From Huaxiibacter chinensis (GTDB lineage Bacteria > Pseudomonadota > Gammaproteobacteria > Enterobacterales > Enterobacteriaceae): a stretch of 64,000 nucleotides of DNA. Below the pieces are notes generated by a model that saw only the letters and a list, made by a program, of their open reading frames with translations, was not told where the DNA came from and ran no database searches. Location of the stretch: assembly GCF_022171985.1 (NCBI RefSeq), contig NZ_JAJVHF010000001.1, positions 248,001 through 312,000 on the forward strand. The letters are read 5' to 3'. Of the stretch, positions 52,680 to 62,198 are shown in pieces. A program made the position numbers and the translations under genes. Each line of letters begins with the position of its first letter. Position 1 is the first letter of the stretch.

Positions 52680-53318
52680 ATGACAACCGACATCACGAGT
52701 TGCGTAAAAAAAAGCCGTGGCCGACCAAAAGTGTTCGACAGGGAAGCGGCGCTCGATAAGGCCATGACGCTGTTCTGGCAGCACGGCTATGAAGCCACAT
52801 CGCTCTCCGATCTGGTGGAAGCAACGGGTGCCAAGGCACCCACGCTGTATGCAGAATTCACTAACAAGGAAGGCCTGTTCCGTGCCGTGCTGGACAGGTA
52901 TATTTCCCGCTTTGCCGCGAAGCATGAAGCCCAGCTGTTTTGTGAAGAGAAAACCGTTGAGCAGGCGTTACTGGACTATTTCACAGCAGTCGCCACCTGC
53001 TTCACCAGTAAAGATACGCCAGCCGGCTGCTTTATGATTAATACGTCGGCGACGCTTGCGGCATCGTCTAAAGAGATCGCTAAAACGGTCAAGTCACGCC
53101 ATGCGATGCAGGAAGAGACCTTAACCGCATTTTTAACGCAACGACAATCCCGCGGCGAACTGCCGGCCCATTGTCATCCGCAGGAATTAGCGCAGTATCT
53201 GAACTGCATTCTTCAGGGGATGTCTATCAGCGCCCGTGAAGGGGCTGATTTTGCAAAACTGCACAGCATCACCCGCACCACGCTTCGTCTGTGGCCTGAA
53301 CTGCTCAAAGACGCCTGA
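52680..53318 (+). CDS. comR: TetR-family copper-responsive repressor ComR
   Basis: A 212-residue TetR regulator with an N-terminal helix-turn-helix (about residues 20-65, including TSLSDLVEATGAKAPTLYAEF) and a ligand domain. It aligns with E. coli ComR, which represses bhsA (comC) and is relieved by copper. The start MTTDITSCVKKSRGRPK corresponds to the E. coli start; an upstream GTG reading is not supported. Cysteines in the ligand domain (CEEK, CFTSK, CFMINT) could bind metal, but this is inference. Confidence 0.93.
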   Translation: MTTDITSCVKKSRGRPKVFDREAALDKAMTLFWQHGYEATSLSDLVEATGAKAPTLYAEFTNKEGLFRAVLDRYISRFAAKHEAQLFCEEKTVEQALLDYFTAVATCFTSKDTPAGCFMINTSATLAASSKEIAKTVKSRHAMQEETLTAFLTQRQSRGELPAHCHPQELAQYLNCILQGMSISAREGADFAKLHSITRTTLRLWPELLKDA

Positions 53319-53398
53319 CCGACCGGGGGCGGCCTGCCGCCCTCTCCTGCTTCAATCCTCCCGTTTTTCAGTCGATTACCCCCCTCATTCCTTGGGTT

Positions 53399-53417
53399 GA
53401 TAATGAGACTCTTTATC
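53399..53417. promoter_or_regulatory. Fur box of iutA
   Basis: GATAATGAGACTCTTTATC matches the 19-base Fur consensus at 16 of 19 positions, about 100 bases before iutA. Confidence 0.82.
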
Positions 53418-53518
53418 GGCAATATTCGCGTTTACATTTTTTAAATGCATTCACACTGCCCCGCAGTGTGTTTCGACCTGCCTATAAAAAAAGAGCGACA
53501 GCTCAATAAGGAATGATG

Positions 53519-55714
53519 ATGAAAAAGAGCCTCTGGGTGCTCAATCCGGTGCTGCTGGCAATCGCCCTGCCGCTTTATGCTGAACAAACTGAGGAAGAGA
53601 ATTTAGTGGTCAGCGCCAACCGTAGCCATCGCACGGTGGCGGAAATGGCGCAGACCACGTGGATCATTGAAGGCCAGGAAATTGAGCAGCAGGTTCAGGG
53701 TGGGAAGGAGTTTAAAGATATTCTCGGCCAGTTAATTCCCGGCATGGACGTCAGCAGCCAGGGGCGCACTAACTATGGTATGAACATGCGCGGGCGCTCC
53801 ATTGTCGTGTTAATCGACGGGGTGAGACTCAATTCGTCACGCACCGACAGCCGCCAGCTGGATGCCATCGATCCCTTTAACATTGAACATATTGAAGTCA
53901 TCTCGGGTTCAACCGCGTTATATGGCGGAGGAAGTACCGGCGGGATTGTCAATATCGTGACAAAAAAAGGCCAGCCTGACCCGCAGGTTGATTTAGAGCT
54001 GGGAGGCAAAAGTGGCTTTAACAACAGTCGTGACCGTGATGAGCGCGTTGCCGCAGCCGTAAGCGGCGGTAACGACCACGCCTCAGGTCGTCTTTCAGTT
54101 GCCTATCAGCAATTTGGCGGCTGGTACGACGGAAACGGGGATGCACTCACCTTCGATAATACCCAGACCGGTCTACAGCATTCCGATCGCCTAGACGTGA
54201 TGGGAACCGGTACGCTGGAGATTGACGACACGCGCCAGCTGCAGGTGGTGACGCAATATTATAAAAGCCAGGGTGATGATGACTACGGACTCTATCTGGA
54301 TAAAAACATGAGCGCCGTAACGGGAAATGGCACAGCGCGAACGCAACAGGGTTTTCGCTCCGATCGCATACCGGGCACTGAACGTCATCTCATCAGCATG
54401 CAGTATTCCGATACCGATTTCCTGGGTCAGGAGCTGGTTGGACAGATCTACTACCGCGATGAGTCGCTGCGGTTCTATCCGTTCCCGACCGTCGACAAAA
54501 ATAAAAAGGTCACCAGCTTTGCTGCCTCAGAACAGAATACCGATCAGTACGGTGCCAAACTGACGCTGAACAGCACCCCGCTTGATGGCTGGCAGGTCAC
54601 GTGGGGGCTGGATGCCGATCATGAAACCTTTAACGCTAACCAGATGTTCTTCGACCTGAATAAATCGGTCCCGTCCGGCGGCATGAATAATCAGTCGATC
54701 TACTCCACCGGGCGTTATCCGGGCTACAGCATCACTAACGTCGCGCCATTCCTGCAAAACAGCTATGACATTAACGACGTTTTCACCCTGAGCGGCGGCG
54801 TTCGCTATCAGTGGACTGAAAACCGGGTCGATGACTTTATTGGCTATGCGCAGCAGCAGGCCATTGCCAACGGTAAAGCCGCTTCTGCTGATGCTATTCC
54901 AGGCGGGAAGACCGACTACGATAACGTTCTCTTTAACGCCGGGATCCTGGCACACCTGACCGAGCGTCAGCAGGTCTGGTTTAGTTTCTCTCAGGGTGTG
55001 GAATTGCCCGACCCGGGTAAATATTACGGCAATGGTGCCTATGCTCCAGCAGATGCACAAGGCCATCTGGCGCTGGGTAAAAGCGTCAATCCGGGTGATG
55101 CAAAGCTTGAAGGGATCAAGGTTAACTCCTGGGAGCTTGGCTGGCGTTTTACCGGCAACCACCTGCGCACGCAGATCGCGCTTTATTATTCACTGTCCGA
55201 TAAATCCATTGATATCAACCGCAGCGATATGACCATCGATGTCAATCCGCAAGAACGACGCATTTATGGCGCGGAAGGCGCAGTGGATTATTTCATTCCG
55301 GACAGCGAATGGAGTCTGGGCGGGAACTTTAACGTCCTGAAATCTGAAATCAAAACGGACGGGTCCTGGGAAAAATGGGATGTCACCCAGGCCTCACCGT
55401 CGAAAGCCACAGCGTATATCGGCTGGGCGCCTGAGCCATGGTCACTACGCATTCAGACGCAGCAATCCTTCGATCTGAGCGATGCCACCGGCAACAAGCT
55501 GGACGGCTATAATACCGTTGATTTCCTGGGAAGCTATCAGCTGCCGCTTGGGAAGCTGTCATTCAGTATTGAGAACCTGCTGGACAAAGAGTACACCACC
55601 CTGTGGGGCCAGCGCGCGCCGTTGCTGTACAGCCCAACCTATGGCAACGCTGCCCTTTACGAATACAAAGGCCGTGGACGGACCTTTGGCCTTAACTATG
55701 CGTTAACCTTTTAA
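53519..55714 (+). CDS. iutA: Ferric aerobactin receptor IutA
   Basis: A 731-residue TonB-dependent outer-membrane receptor. Signal peptide residues 1-21 end at LYA-EQ, followed by TonB box ENLVVSANR, the plug (RGRSIVVLIDGVRLN, GGGSTGGIVNIVTKK) and a barrel ending in NYALTF. It matches plasmid/chromosomal IutA closely along its length. Three consecutive ATGs are possible; the third is the correct distance from AAGGA. No aerobactin synthesis genes (iucABCD) adjoin it, so here it would serve to take up aerobactin made by others. A Fur box precedes it. Confidence 0.92.
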   Translation: MKKSLWVLNPVLLAIALPLYAEQTEEENLVVSANRSHRTVAEMAQTTWIIEGQEIEQQVQGGKEFKDILGQLIPGMDVSSQGRTNYGMNMRGRSIVVLIDGVRLNSSRTDSRQLDAIDPFNIEHIEVISGSTALYGGGSTGGIVNIVTKKGQPDPQVDLELGGKSGFNNSRDRDERVAAAVSGGNDHASGRLSVAYQQFGGWYDGNGDALTFDNTQTGLQHSDRLDVMGTGTLEIDDTRQLQVVTQYYKSQGDDDYGLYLDKNMSAVTGNGTARTQQGFRSDRIPGTERHLISMQYSDTDFLGQELVGQIYYRDESLRFYPFPTVDKNKKVTSFAASEQNTDQYGAKLTLNSTPLDGWQVTWGLDADHETFNANQMFFDLNKSVPSGGMNNQSIYSTGRYPGYSITNVAPFLQNSYDINDVFTLSGGVRYQWTENRVDDFIGYAQQQAIANGKAASADAIPGGKTDYDNVLFNAGILAHLTERQQVWFSFSQGVELPDPGKYYGNGAYAPADAQGHLALGKSVNPGDAKLEGIKVNSWELGWRFTGNHLRTQIALYYSLSDKSIDINRSDMTIDVNPQERRIYGAEGAVDYFIPDSEWSLGGNFNVLKSEIKTDGSWEKWDVTQASPSKATAYIGWAPEPWSLRIQTQQSFDLSDATGNKLDGYNTVDFLGSYQLPLGKLSFSIENLLDKEYTTLWGQRAPLLYSPTYGNAALYEYKGRGRTFGLNYALTF

Positions 55715-55719
55715 GCCAT

Positions 55720-55757
55720 AAAAAAGGCTCCTCAGCCTGAGCGATGAGGAGCCAAAT
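55720..55757. terminator. Terminator between convergent iutA and ycfJ
   Basis: GGCTCCTCA / TGAGGAGCC is followed on the minus strand by TTTTTT and preceded by an A-run on the plus strand, so it serves ycfJ strongly and iutA more weakly. Confidence 0.82.
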
Positions 55758-55773
55758 TATGAGAACAGCTTTT

Positions 55774-56313
55774 TTACGCTTTGTTATTCAAGACCAGCTG
55801 ACCATTTCCATCGAGAGGAATTTGCGTGCCGGGATCTTTATCCATACGGATTTTTCCCTGCTGATCGCCAATTTTGTAGGTTACGTCGTAACCCAGCATT
55901 TTCTCTGACTTGTCATAGACCGTTTTGCAACGCTGCTGAGTCGTCGTGTAAGTATCGTTATCCTGCATAGCGCCCTGGACCTGATGACCGGCATAGCCGC
56001 CGCCCAGTGCACCGACTACGGTGGCAACATCTTTACCGCGGCCGCCGCCAAACTGATGACCAATCACCCCACCGGCTACCGCACCTAATACAGAACCTGC
56101 GATGCGGTTTTCGTCCTGCACCGGACGACGATGCGTGACGGCAACGTTACGGCATTCCTGACGAGGCGTTTTCACGCTCTCTTTAATCGGTGTCGCAGAG
56201 ACGACCTGCGCATATTGTGGACCACGATCCAGTACATTGAGACTGGCTACTGCTGCCACACCTAATGCCGCCGCGACGCCAATACCGATACCCGCCAACA
56301 TAGATTTATTCAC
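55774..56313 (-). CDS. ycfJ: Glycine-zipper envelope protein YcfJ
   Basis: A 179-residue protein with an N-terminal signal/anchor helix (about residues 4-25) and glycine-zipper repeats AGSVLGAVAGGVIGHQFGGG and GALGGGYAGHQVQG (near residues 75-115), typical of membrane-associating proteins. It aligns with E. coli YcfJ. Translation starts at GTG, with an AAGGAGG site nine bases in front, and the ATG 60 bases further up lacks such a site. Function unknown; it is linked to biofilm and stress in the literature on related genes. Confidence 0.9.
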   Translation of the reverse strand: MNKSMLAGIGIGVAAALGVAAVASLNVLDRGPQYAQVVSATPIKESVKTPRQECRNVAVTHRRPVQDENRIAGSVLGAVAGGVIGHQFGGGRGKDVATVVGALGGGYAGHQVQGAMQDNDTYTTTQQRCKTVYDKSEKMLGYDVTYKIGDQQGKIRMDKDPGTQIPLDGNGQLVLNNKA

Positions 56314-56461
56314 GGGAGTTCCTCCTTTGTTGCTATTGGAAACAATTCTGCAATCAAGGTGTGATTTCGCCAATCAGAATAAGGATCAAAAAACCGGTTA
56401 TAAGGGAGGTGACAGCGCGTTTCAGAGAACTCTTACGTTAAAGGCGCGAAAGGAGAAATGC

Positions 56462-56486
56462 GCCCCGCCAGGTCAGGCGGGGCTCA
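56462..56486 (-). terminator. ndh hairpin
   Basis: GCCCCGCC / GGCGGGGC around TGACCT follows ndh on the minus strand, with GCATTTCTCC instead of a strong T-run. Confidence 0.6.
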
Positions 56487-56489
56487 TGA

Positions 56490-57794
56490 TTAATGCAGCT
56501 TAAGACGTGGACGAATGACGCGGTTGATACTGCCCACCAGCATCATTAAGCCGGTTTTAAAATAACCGTGCAGCGCCACCTGATGCATACGATAGAGCGA
56601 GATATAGACGAAGCGGGCAATGCGCCCTTCTACCATCATCGAACCGCGCATCAGGTTACCCATCAGGCTGCCCACGGTGGAGAAGTTTGATAACGACACC
56701 AGAGAACCATGATCTTTATAAACATAGGCTTTCAGTGGCTTACCTTTGTTCTGCGCCAGAATATTATGCAGCGCCAGGCTGGCCATCTGATGAGCGGCCT
56801 GCGCACGCGGAGGCACGAAACCACCTTCAGGGCGCGCGCAAGAAGCACAATCGCCAATGGCGTAGATATCCGGATCGCGTGTGGTCTGCAGCGTCTGTTC
56901 AACCACCAGCTGATTAATGCGGTTCGTTTCCAGTCCGCCGATATCTTTCATGAAATCAGGTGCTTTAATCCCTGCCGCCCAAACCATCAGGTCGGCCTGG
57001 ATATATTCGCCTTCTTTAGTGTGAAGACCGCCCGCATCCGCGCTCGTGACCATGGTTTGGGTCAGCACGCGCACGCCCATTTTGGTCAGTTCGTTATGGG
57101 CGGCACCGGATATACGCGGCGGTAAGGCAGGCAGAATACGCTCGCCGGCTTCAACCAACGTCACGTTTAACGCCTCGTTGGTCAACCCTTTATAACCGTA
57201 GCTATGCAGCTGTTTAACCGCATTGTGCAGTTCTGCAGAAAGCTCAACGCCCGTGGCGCCCCCGCCGACAATGGCGATGTTGACCTTGCCGTTCGCACCA
57301 AGGTTATTGGAGTACTTGAGGAACAGGTTAAGCATTTCCTGATGGAAACGGCGCGCCTGATGCGGATTATCCAGGAAAATACAGTGATCTTTAACACCCG
57401 GGGTGTTGAAATCATTGGAGGTACTGCCCAGCGCCATGACCAGCGTGTCATACGCGATTTTACGCTCTGGTACCAGCAGTTCACCTTTATCATCGCGCAG
57501 TTCGGCCAGCGTCAGCGTTTTGCTCTCGCGATTGATATCCACTACGGAACCCAACTGGAACTGGAAGTCGTGATTGCGCGCATGCGCCAGATAGCTCAGC
57601 GCATCCACACCTTCGTCCAGCGAACCGGTTGCCACTTCATGCAGTAAGGGTTTCCACAGATGGCTGTGGTTACGATCGACCAGGGTAATTTTGGCTTTTT
57701 TACCGCGTCCCAGCTTTTTGCCAAGTTGCGTCGCCAGCTCCAGGCCGCCTGCACCGCCACCCACAATCACTATCTTTTTCAATGGTGTAGTCAA
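56490..57794 (-). CDS. ndh: NADH:quinone dehydrogenase II
   Basis: A 434-residue single-subunit, FAD-containing NADH dehydrogenase that feeds electrons to quinone without pumping protons. The first dinucleotide fold [11 protein letters not shown] (near residues 11-21) and the second [14 protein letters not shown] (near residues 174-187) are intact, as is the FAD motif [10 protein letters not shown] (near residues 313-322). The C-terminal amphipathic segment for membrane binding ends RPRLKLH. Length equals E. coli Ndh. An FNR box lies upstream, in line with repression under anaerobic conditions. Confidence 0.97.
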   Translation of the reverse strand: MTTPLKKIVIVGGGAGGLELATQLGKKLGRGKKAKITLVDRNHSHLWKPLLHEVATGSLDEGVDALSYLAHARNHDFQFQLGSVVDINRESKTLTLAELRDDKGELLVPERKIAYDTLVMALGSTSNDFNTPGVKDHCIFLDNPHQARRFHQEMLNLFLKYSNNLGANGKVNIAIVGGGATGVELSAELHNAVKQLHSYGYKGLTNEALNVTLVEAGERILPALPPRISGAAHNELTKMGVRVLTQTMVTSADAGGLHTKEGEYIQADLMVWAAGIKAPDFMKDIGGLETNRINQLVVEQTLQTTRDPDIYAIGDCASCARPEGGFVPPRAQAAHQMASLALHNILAQNKGKPLKAYVYKDHGSLVSLSNFSTVGSLMGNLMRGSMMVEGRIARFVYISLYRMHQVALHGYFKTGLMMLVGSINRVIRPRLKLH

Positions 57795-57929
57795 CGTGAC
57801 CCCCTCAAATTATTAACCAATTGTTAATTAAACGTTATAAAAATAACCCTTAATTAACAACAGGTTACAGCACTGAAACCATTCAGGTGCATTGAGAATA
57901 ACATGCAAGGCGCATTGGTCATACCAAAA

Positions 57930-57943
57930 TTGATGTGAATCAA
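57930..57943. promoter_or_regulatory. FNR box upstream of ndh
   Basis: TTGATGTGAATCAA is an exact TTGAT-N4-ATCAA palindrome 136 bases before the ndh start. FNR represses ndh in E. coli from such sites. Confidence 0.85.
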
Positions 57944-57982
57944 GTTTTGGTGGGTGTAATTTAACCAATTGTAGCAAAGAGA

Positions 57983-58011
57983 AGGCCCGGCCAGCTTTCG
58001 CTGCCGGGCCT
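57983..58011 (-). terminator. REP-like terminator after ycfP
   Basis: On the minus strand AGGCCCGG / CCGGGCCT with inner CAGC / GCTG arms is followed by TTCTCTTTG, 20 bases past the ycfP stop. It probably ends the hinT-ycfP operon and has the layout of a REP unit. Confidence 0.7.
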
Positions 58012-58030
58012 GAGGACGAAACGACGGGAG

Positions 58031-58573
58031 TTAACCCAGCGTTTTGAAGGCTTTTATACGCTGAAGATGCGGTGAGATGCTTTTGAATTTGTGGGTTTGT
58101 TCTTCATCCCAGACAATTTCATAGAAGTGATGCAACACCTCAGCCGATCGCTGACTGCTCAGCGCCTCGTCATGACGTGAAAGGATAGCCAGACAGCGGT
58201 CACGGTTCTTCTCGCGGAAGTTACTCACGCATTTGGTCGCGATATCAACATACTCTTCAGGCCGGTCAATCTTGCCTTCCATATTCTCGTTGGGGAACAG
58301 GTTTGGATTAAACACGACCTGGCGGATATCGCACAAAAAACCAATACGCTCAGCCCAGTACCCACCCAGACCCACACCGCAAATGAGCGGGCGGTCATCA
58401 ACATTCAGCTGCAACATTTTATCCACTTCTTTGAGCAGATGCTGCATGTCATGCTTGGGGTGTCGGGTGCTGTAACTAATCAGCCGGACATCCGGATCGA
58501 TAAACTGCAGCTGCAGCACTTTTTCATGATTACCCGGACTGTTCGAATCAAAACCGTGCAAATAAATGATCAT
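58031..58573 (-). CDS. ycfP: Alpha/beta-fold esterase-like protein YcfP (UPF0227)
   Basis: A 180-residue protein with an alpha/beta-hydrolase appearance ([13 protein letters not shown] near residues 2-14). The place of the nucleophile elbow reads GVGLG (residues 66-70), with Gly68 where an active hydrolase would have Ser, so it may not be a hydrolase. The same replacement is present in E. coli YcfP. Function unknown. It is the last gene of the hinT-ycfL-lpoB-thiK-nagZ-ycfP run. Confidence 0.9.
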   Translation of the reverse strand: MIIYLHGFDSNSPGNHEKVLQLQFIDPDVRLISYSTRHPKHDMQHLLKEVDKMLQLNVDDRPLICGVGLGGYWAERIGFLCDIRQVVFNPNLFPNENMEGKIDRPEEYVDIATKCVSNFREKNRDRCLAILSRHDEALSSQRSAEVLHHFYEIVWDEEQTHKFKSISPHLQRIKAFKTLG

Positions 58574-58607
58574 CGTATCCTCACCACGCTACGTCTTACG
58601 AGAGGGG

Positions 58608-59633
58608 TTATTGGCCCGCTTTATGTGCCAGCCAGCGTTCATTCAGGGCTTCAAGCTCTGTGTGGATCGCCTTCCAGCGCGCTGAATCAATCAACTCCTG
58701 ACGGCCAAATGTTCCTTTATGATACAATTGTGTAACACGTTCAGCATTGATCGGCGACAGGTTATCTAACACGCTAACTGCACCTTTACGATTATTACAG
58801 ACGAGGATCATATCGCAACCGGCGTCCAGCGAAGCCTGGCCCCGTTCGGCATAGCTGCCCATGATCGCCGCCCCTTCCATCGACAGATCGTCGGAGAAAA
58901 TCACGCCGTTGAAACCCAGTTCTTGTCTTAAAACGGTTTTTAACCAGTGCGGTGAACCGCTGGCCGGACGCGGATCAACCTCACTGTAGATAACATGCGC
59001 GGGCATGATGGCATCCAGCTTATTGTCGGTAATCAACGAACGAAACACCGACATATCTTTAGCCCGAATGACCTCTTCCGGGCGCGGATCGCGTGGCGTT
59101 TCTTTATGTGAATCAGCCGTCACCGCGCCATGTCCAGGAAAATGTTTCCCTGTGGTTTTCATCCCTGCCGCATGCATGCCGTCAATAAAACGCGTCGCCA
59201 TTGCCAGGGCGATGTGCGGATCGGCATGATAAGAACGTTCGCCAATCGCTGCGCTGATATGTCCGACATCCAGCACCGGGGCAAAACTGATATCGATATC
59301 CATCGCAATCATTTCACTGGCCATCAGCCAACCTGCGTCCTGCGCCAGCTTGCCGCCCTCTTCAGCGCCCAGGAGCGCCGCGAAAGATTGCGCAGCAGGC
59401 AGACGCGTAAAGCCCTCACGAAAACGTTGTACGCGCCCGCCTTCCTGATCGACGGCGACCACCAGACGATGATGCGACGCGTCGCGAATTTGCCGCACCA
59501 GTTCACGCAGCTGCGCGGGATCGTGATAGTTGCGGGTGAACAGAATCAGTCCGCCTACCAGCGGATGCGCAAGTATTTCACGCTCTTCTGCATCCAGTTC
59601 ATACCCTTCTACATCCAACATTACCGGACCCAC
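58608..59633 (-). CDS. nagZ: Beta-N-acetylhexosaminidase NagZ
   Basis: A 341-residue glycoside hydrolase family 3 enzyme that removes N-acetylglucosamine from anhydro-muropeptides in the cytoplasm. The GH3 loop [18 protein letters not shown] (near residues 163-180) holds the catalytic His/Asp, and the nucleophile Asp lies in [10 protein letters not shown] near residue 248. Start: two in-frame GTG codons compete; the second ([10 protein letters not shown]) is the right distance from GAGAGG and gives the E. coli length. Its product feeds NagK (same window) and, in species with inducible AmpC, beta-lactamase control. Confidence 0.95.
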   Translation of the reverse strand: MGPVMLDVEGYELDAEEREILAHPLVGGLILFTRNYHDPAQLRELVRQIRDASHHRLVVAVDQEGGRVQRFREGFTRLPAAQSFAALLGAEEGGKLAQDAGWLMASEMIAMDIDISFAPVLDVGHISAAIGERSYHADPHIALAMATRFIDGMHAAGMKTTGKHFPGHGAVTADSHKETPRDPRPEEVIRAKDMSVFRSLITDNKLDAIMPAHVIYSEVDPRPASGSPHWLKTVLRQELGFNGVIFSDDLSMEGAAIMGSYAERGQASLDAGCDMILVCNNRKGAVSVLDNLSPINAERVTQLYHKGTFGRQELIDSARWKAIHTELEALNERWLAHKAGQ

Positions 59634-59644
59634 ACCCACCTCTC

Positions 59645-60472
59645 TTATCCTTTAGTTTGTAACTGACGCCAGACGTCATCCGCCAGCGTAATAAATTGTT
59701 TATCGCCCGTTTGCTGATAGCGCAGCTCGAACCATCCGGCCATTAACATCAATACCCAGGGACGCCAGCGCCTGACCTGTTTTTGCAGCAATGCCTCCGG
59801 GATGCTGGCAATATCGGCATAGGCCTGCACAAGCAACCGTCTTGCCTCGTCGGTTGGCATCCAGACGGCGGCCAGTTCAAGCGCCACATCGCCATCACCG
59901 CAATATTCCCAGTCAATCAACCTTTCGCCTGCCCGGGTATGCACGATATTTCCGGCATGGACATCCATATGCAAGGGAGCCAGACGCAGAGGCCGTGGCT
60001 CGCGTTGTTGCCGCAGACGCTTAAGACATCTTAGCCACTGCACGGTGCGTCGGGCAGGTTCTGCCTGCTGCCAGTAATAGTCGAGCAGCGGCAACAGCGT
60101 GATACGCCAGCCTAAACGGGGTTGTCGGTGGAGATGATACAGCATGCCGGCAAGCGTTGGCGTTGCCGGCAGCACGCTTTTGACCTCACCGGGAAGATAC
60201 TCCACCGCCATCCAGCCGTGAGCAAAGAAACAGGGTTCAGGAACCAGACTGTTCGGCAGACGCTGCAGGGCGCGAAACTGGCGACGAAAGTGAAAAGCGG
60301 GAACAGCAGCATCGTGGTGGTGCCGCAAGACCTTGCGCTGCCCCTCCCGTTCAATAATGCAACTCGCGCCGCTAAACCCGGCGTGGGTTTGCGGCGCGAT
60401 AAGGCGATACCGGGGAAAATAGCGCGCAAGGATCGCCTCGCGCGTCATCTTTTTATTGCTGTGTAACGGCAC
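59645..60472 (-). CDS. thiK: Thiamine kinase ThiK
   Basis: A 275-residue kinase of the choline/aminoglycoside phosphotransferase fold, phosphorylating thiamine for salvage. The Brenner-type motif [11 protein letters not shown] (near residues 165-175) and the metal-binding [10 protein letters not shown] (near residues 183-192) are present. It aligns with E. coli ThiK (YcfN). Its start overlaps the lpoB end by 20 bases. It is more divergent from E. coli than its neighbours, especially in the first 100 residues. Confidence 0.93.
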   Translation of the reverse strand: MPLHSNKKMTREAILARYFPRYRLIAPQTHAGFSGASCIIEREGQRKVLRHHHDAAVPAFHFRRQFRALQRLPNSLVPEPCFFAHGWMAVEYLPGEVKSVLPATPTLAGMLYHLHRQPRLGWRITLLPLLDYYWQQAEPARRTVQWLRCLKRLRQQREPRPLRLAPLHMDVHAGNIVHTRAGERLIDWEYCGDGDVALELAAVWMPTDEARRLLVQAYADIASIPEALLQKQVRRWRPWVLMLMAGWFELRYQQTGDKQFITLADDVWRQLQTKG

Positions 60473-61103
60473 CTTTACCTGACCAGATAATCTCGCCTGT
60501 CTGCACCAGCATCAGCTGCATTTGCAGCGATGGCGCATTCACATTGCCCGTGGCATTCGAATAAAGGACGTACTGCGCGCCCACGTTGCGGGCGATACCG
60601 ATCGCTTTACTGCGCGTGCCGAGGCTGTCCTGCGGAGAGAGACCTAACTGCTGTTTCGCCATGGACAACTGCTGAGCGGAAACCAGCGTAAACTTGCCGT
60701 TATTCGCCAGGGCATTGCGCAGCGTTTCAGTGGCTTCGCCGGCGTTCAGCGTGCCGTTAGTCCGGTTATTGACGCTGTCTACCAGCAGAACGCTCCCTGC
60801 CGTCACGCCCTGAGCCTGCAACATTTTGCCCACCATCGGCTGCATCGCGCCATTCCAGTCATAATGACGAACGCGTGGCGCAGGCTGTGAAGTCTGGTCC
60901 GGATGTTCAATCGGGCCTGGCTGAGCCGGGATCGTAGGCACTGATGGCACGGTTGGCACCGGCTGACCAGGCGGAACAGGTTGCTCTGTACCCGGTTTGG
61001 CTTCATCGACGGGTGCAGGCTGTTGTTCAGTACGCGTAATACACCCGGACAGGAAAAGCGCAAATGCCGTCACGAGCGCGTAGCGGCTAAGATTTTTAAT
61101 CAA
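60453..61103 (-). CDS. lpoB: PBP1B activator lipoprotein LpoB
   Basis: A 216-residue outer-membrane lipoprotein that stimulates the peptidoglycan synthase PBP1B. The lipobox LSGC (Cys21) ends the signal peptide, a proline-rich disordered stretch (about residues 28-75, VPTVPSVPTIPAQPGP) spans the periplasm, and the folded C-terminal domain begins near HYDWNGAMQPM. Length is close to E. coli LpoB. It lies between ycfL (10-base gap) and thiK in the operon. Confidence 0.95.
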   Translation of the reverse strand: MIKNLSRYALVTAFALFLSGCITRTEQQPAPVDEAKPGTEQPVPPGQPVPTVPSVPTIPAQPGPIEHPDQTSQPAPRVRHYDWNGAMQPMVGKMLQAQGVTAGSVLLVDSVNNRTNGTLNAGEATETLRNALANNGKFTLVSAQQLSMAKQQLGLSPQDSLGTRSKAIGIARNVGAQYVLYSNATGNVNAPSLQMQLMLVQTGEIIWSGKGAVTQQ

Positions 61104-61113
61104 GGTTCACCCC

Positions 61114-61488
61114 TCACAAATAAAGATAAAGTCTGACCTTATGTGCACCCAGATAGTTGGCGCTACCGTAAAGCGTGACCGACGAATTCGCCGGGACAGT
61201 CACGTTACGCGGCGCCTCAAGCGGATGCATCTCAAGACCTCTTACGTCATACCAGTAAAAGCGATAATGTACGGTAATAGGTTCATTTCGTTCGTTATAA
61301 AGCCGTGAGGACGCCGATGGCTGAATGTCACTGATGGTCAGTGACGGCGTTTCAGCGGTGATCCCCGCCGCCAGCACCGACGACTCCATCACCAGCGTCT
61401 GCTCATCACTCACCGGAATAGCCGGACGCGAACTGCAGCCTGCTATCAGGATAGTGAGTGCCAGAACAGCGATACGTCCTTTAAGCAT
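61114..61488 (-). CDS. ycfL: DUF1425 lipoprotein YcfL
   Basis: A 124-residue lipoprotein with lipobox IAGC near residue 18 and a beta-rich DUF1425 domain (RLYNERNEPITVHYRFYWYD near residues 68-87). It aligns with E. coli YcfL and is of unknown function. The start MLKGRIAVLALT one base after the hinT stop marks coupled translation; a longer reading runs through hinT. Confidence 0.9.
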   Translation of the reverse strand: MLKGRIAVLALTILIAGCSSRPAIPVSDEQTLVMESSVLAAGITAETPSLTISDIQPSASSRLYNERNEPITVHYRFYWYDVRGLEMHPLEAPRNVTVPANSSVTLYGSANYLGAHKVRLYLYL

Positions 61489-61489
61489 A

Positions 61490-61849
61490 TTAAAGACCTT
61501 TGTGCGCCAGCATAGGCCCCAGCGGACGGCCGCCAAGCAGATGCATATGAATATGGTAAACTTCCTGGCCGCCATGAAGATTGCAGTTCATGATCAGACG
61601 GTAACCGTCTTCTGCTATCCCCTCCTGCTGCGCAATTTTAGCGGCTACCGTCAGCATACGGCCTAATGCCCGTTCGTGCTCGGGTTTCACGTCGTTAACG
61701 GTCGGAATCAGAATATTGGGAATGATGAGGATGTGTGTCGGTGCCTGAGGCGAAATATCGCGAAAAGCCGTGACCAGCTCGTCCTGATACACGATATCCG
61801 ACGGAATTTCGCGACGGATAATTTTACTGAAAATCGTTTCTTCAGCCAT
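61490..61849 (-). CDS. hinT: Purine nucleoside phosphoramidase HinT
   Basis: A 119-residue histidine-triad protein that hydrolyses AMP-lysine-type phosphoramidates. The HIT motif HIHMHLLGG (near residues 99-107) with GGQEVY in front is complete. The start [16 protein letters not shown] gives the E. coli length; the longer reading is not supported. It is the first gene of the envelope operon, divergent from fhuE. Confidence 0.96.
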   Translation of the reverse strand: MAEETIFSKIIRREIPSDIVYQDELVTAFRDISPQAPTHILIIPNILIPTVNDVKPEHERALGRMLTVAAKIAQQEGIAEDGYRLIMNCNLHGGQEVYHIHMHLLGGRPLGPMLAHKGL

Positions 61850-62198
61850 GACGTTTTCCTTTTTAGTTAATCTGGCGTGGCACGCCAGGCGATAACACGT
61901 TCCATGCATCGCGTTTGTGACACGACACAAGAGTATGAGCGAGATTCTCCTGACCTTTCAACCTTATCCCTCGATTTCTTTCCTTATCGTGCAATTAGTA
62001 CACTCTTCACCGCTTCTCCTCCCCTTTTCGCCCTGAAACAATATTTCACTTCCCACCGAAACGTCTGTTTACAGGCTTAATCACAATGCGTATATTTCGC
62101 ATTTGCATTTCCATGCGCATTACCAACATAGATAACGACTTCCGGCCGTTTAAAGGGTACGGAGGCACACCATTCACATTTCATTCAGAAAGGGTTTG
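61850..62198. promoter_or_regulatory. Divergent hinT-fhuE control region
   Basis: This 349-base gap has no gene I can support; the open frame at 61877-62080 has no ribosome site. It contains AATGCG-N7-CGCATT (62085-62103), a perfect 6-7-6 inverted repeat of Fur-box size, and three further GCATT copies at 62099, 62105 and 62117. A normal Fur consensus is not seen, so the control of fhuE here is unresolved. Confidence 0.55.

Noticed and set aside
53519..55714. Aerobactin biosynthesis operon
   Set aside because: No iucA-D genes flank iutA; neighbours are the core genes comR and ycfJ.
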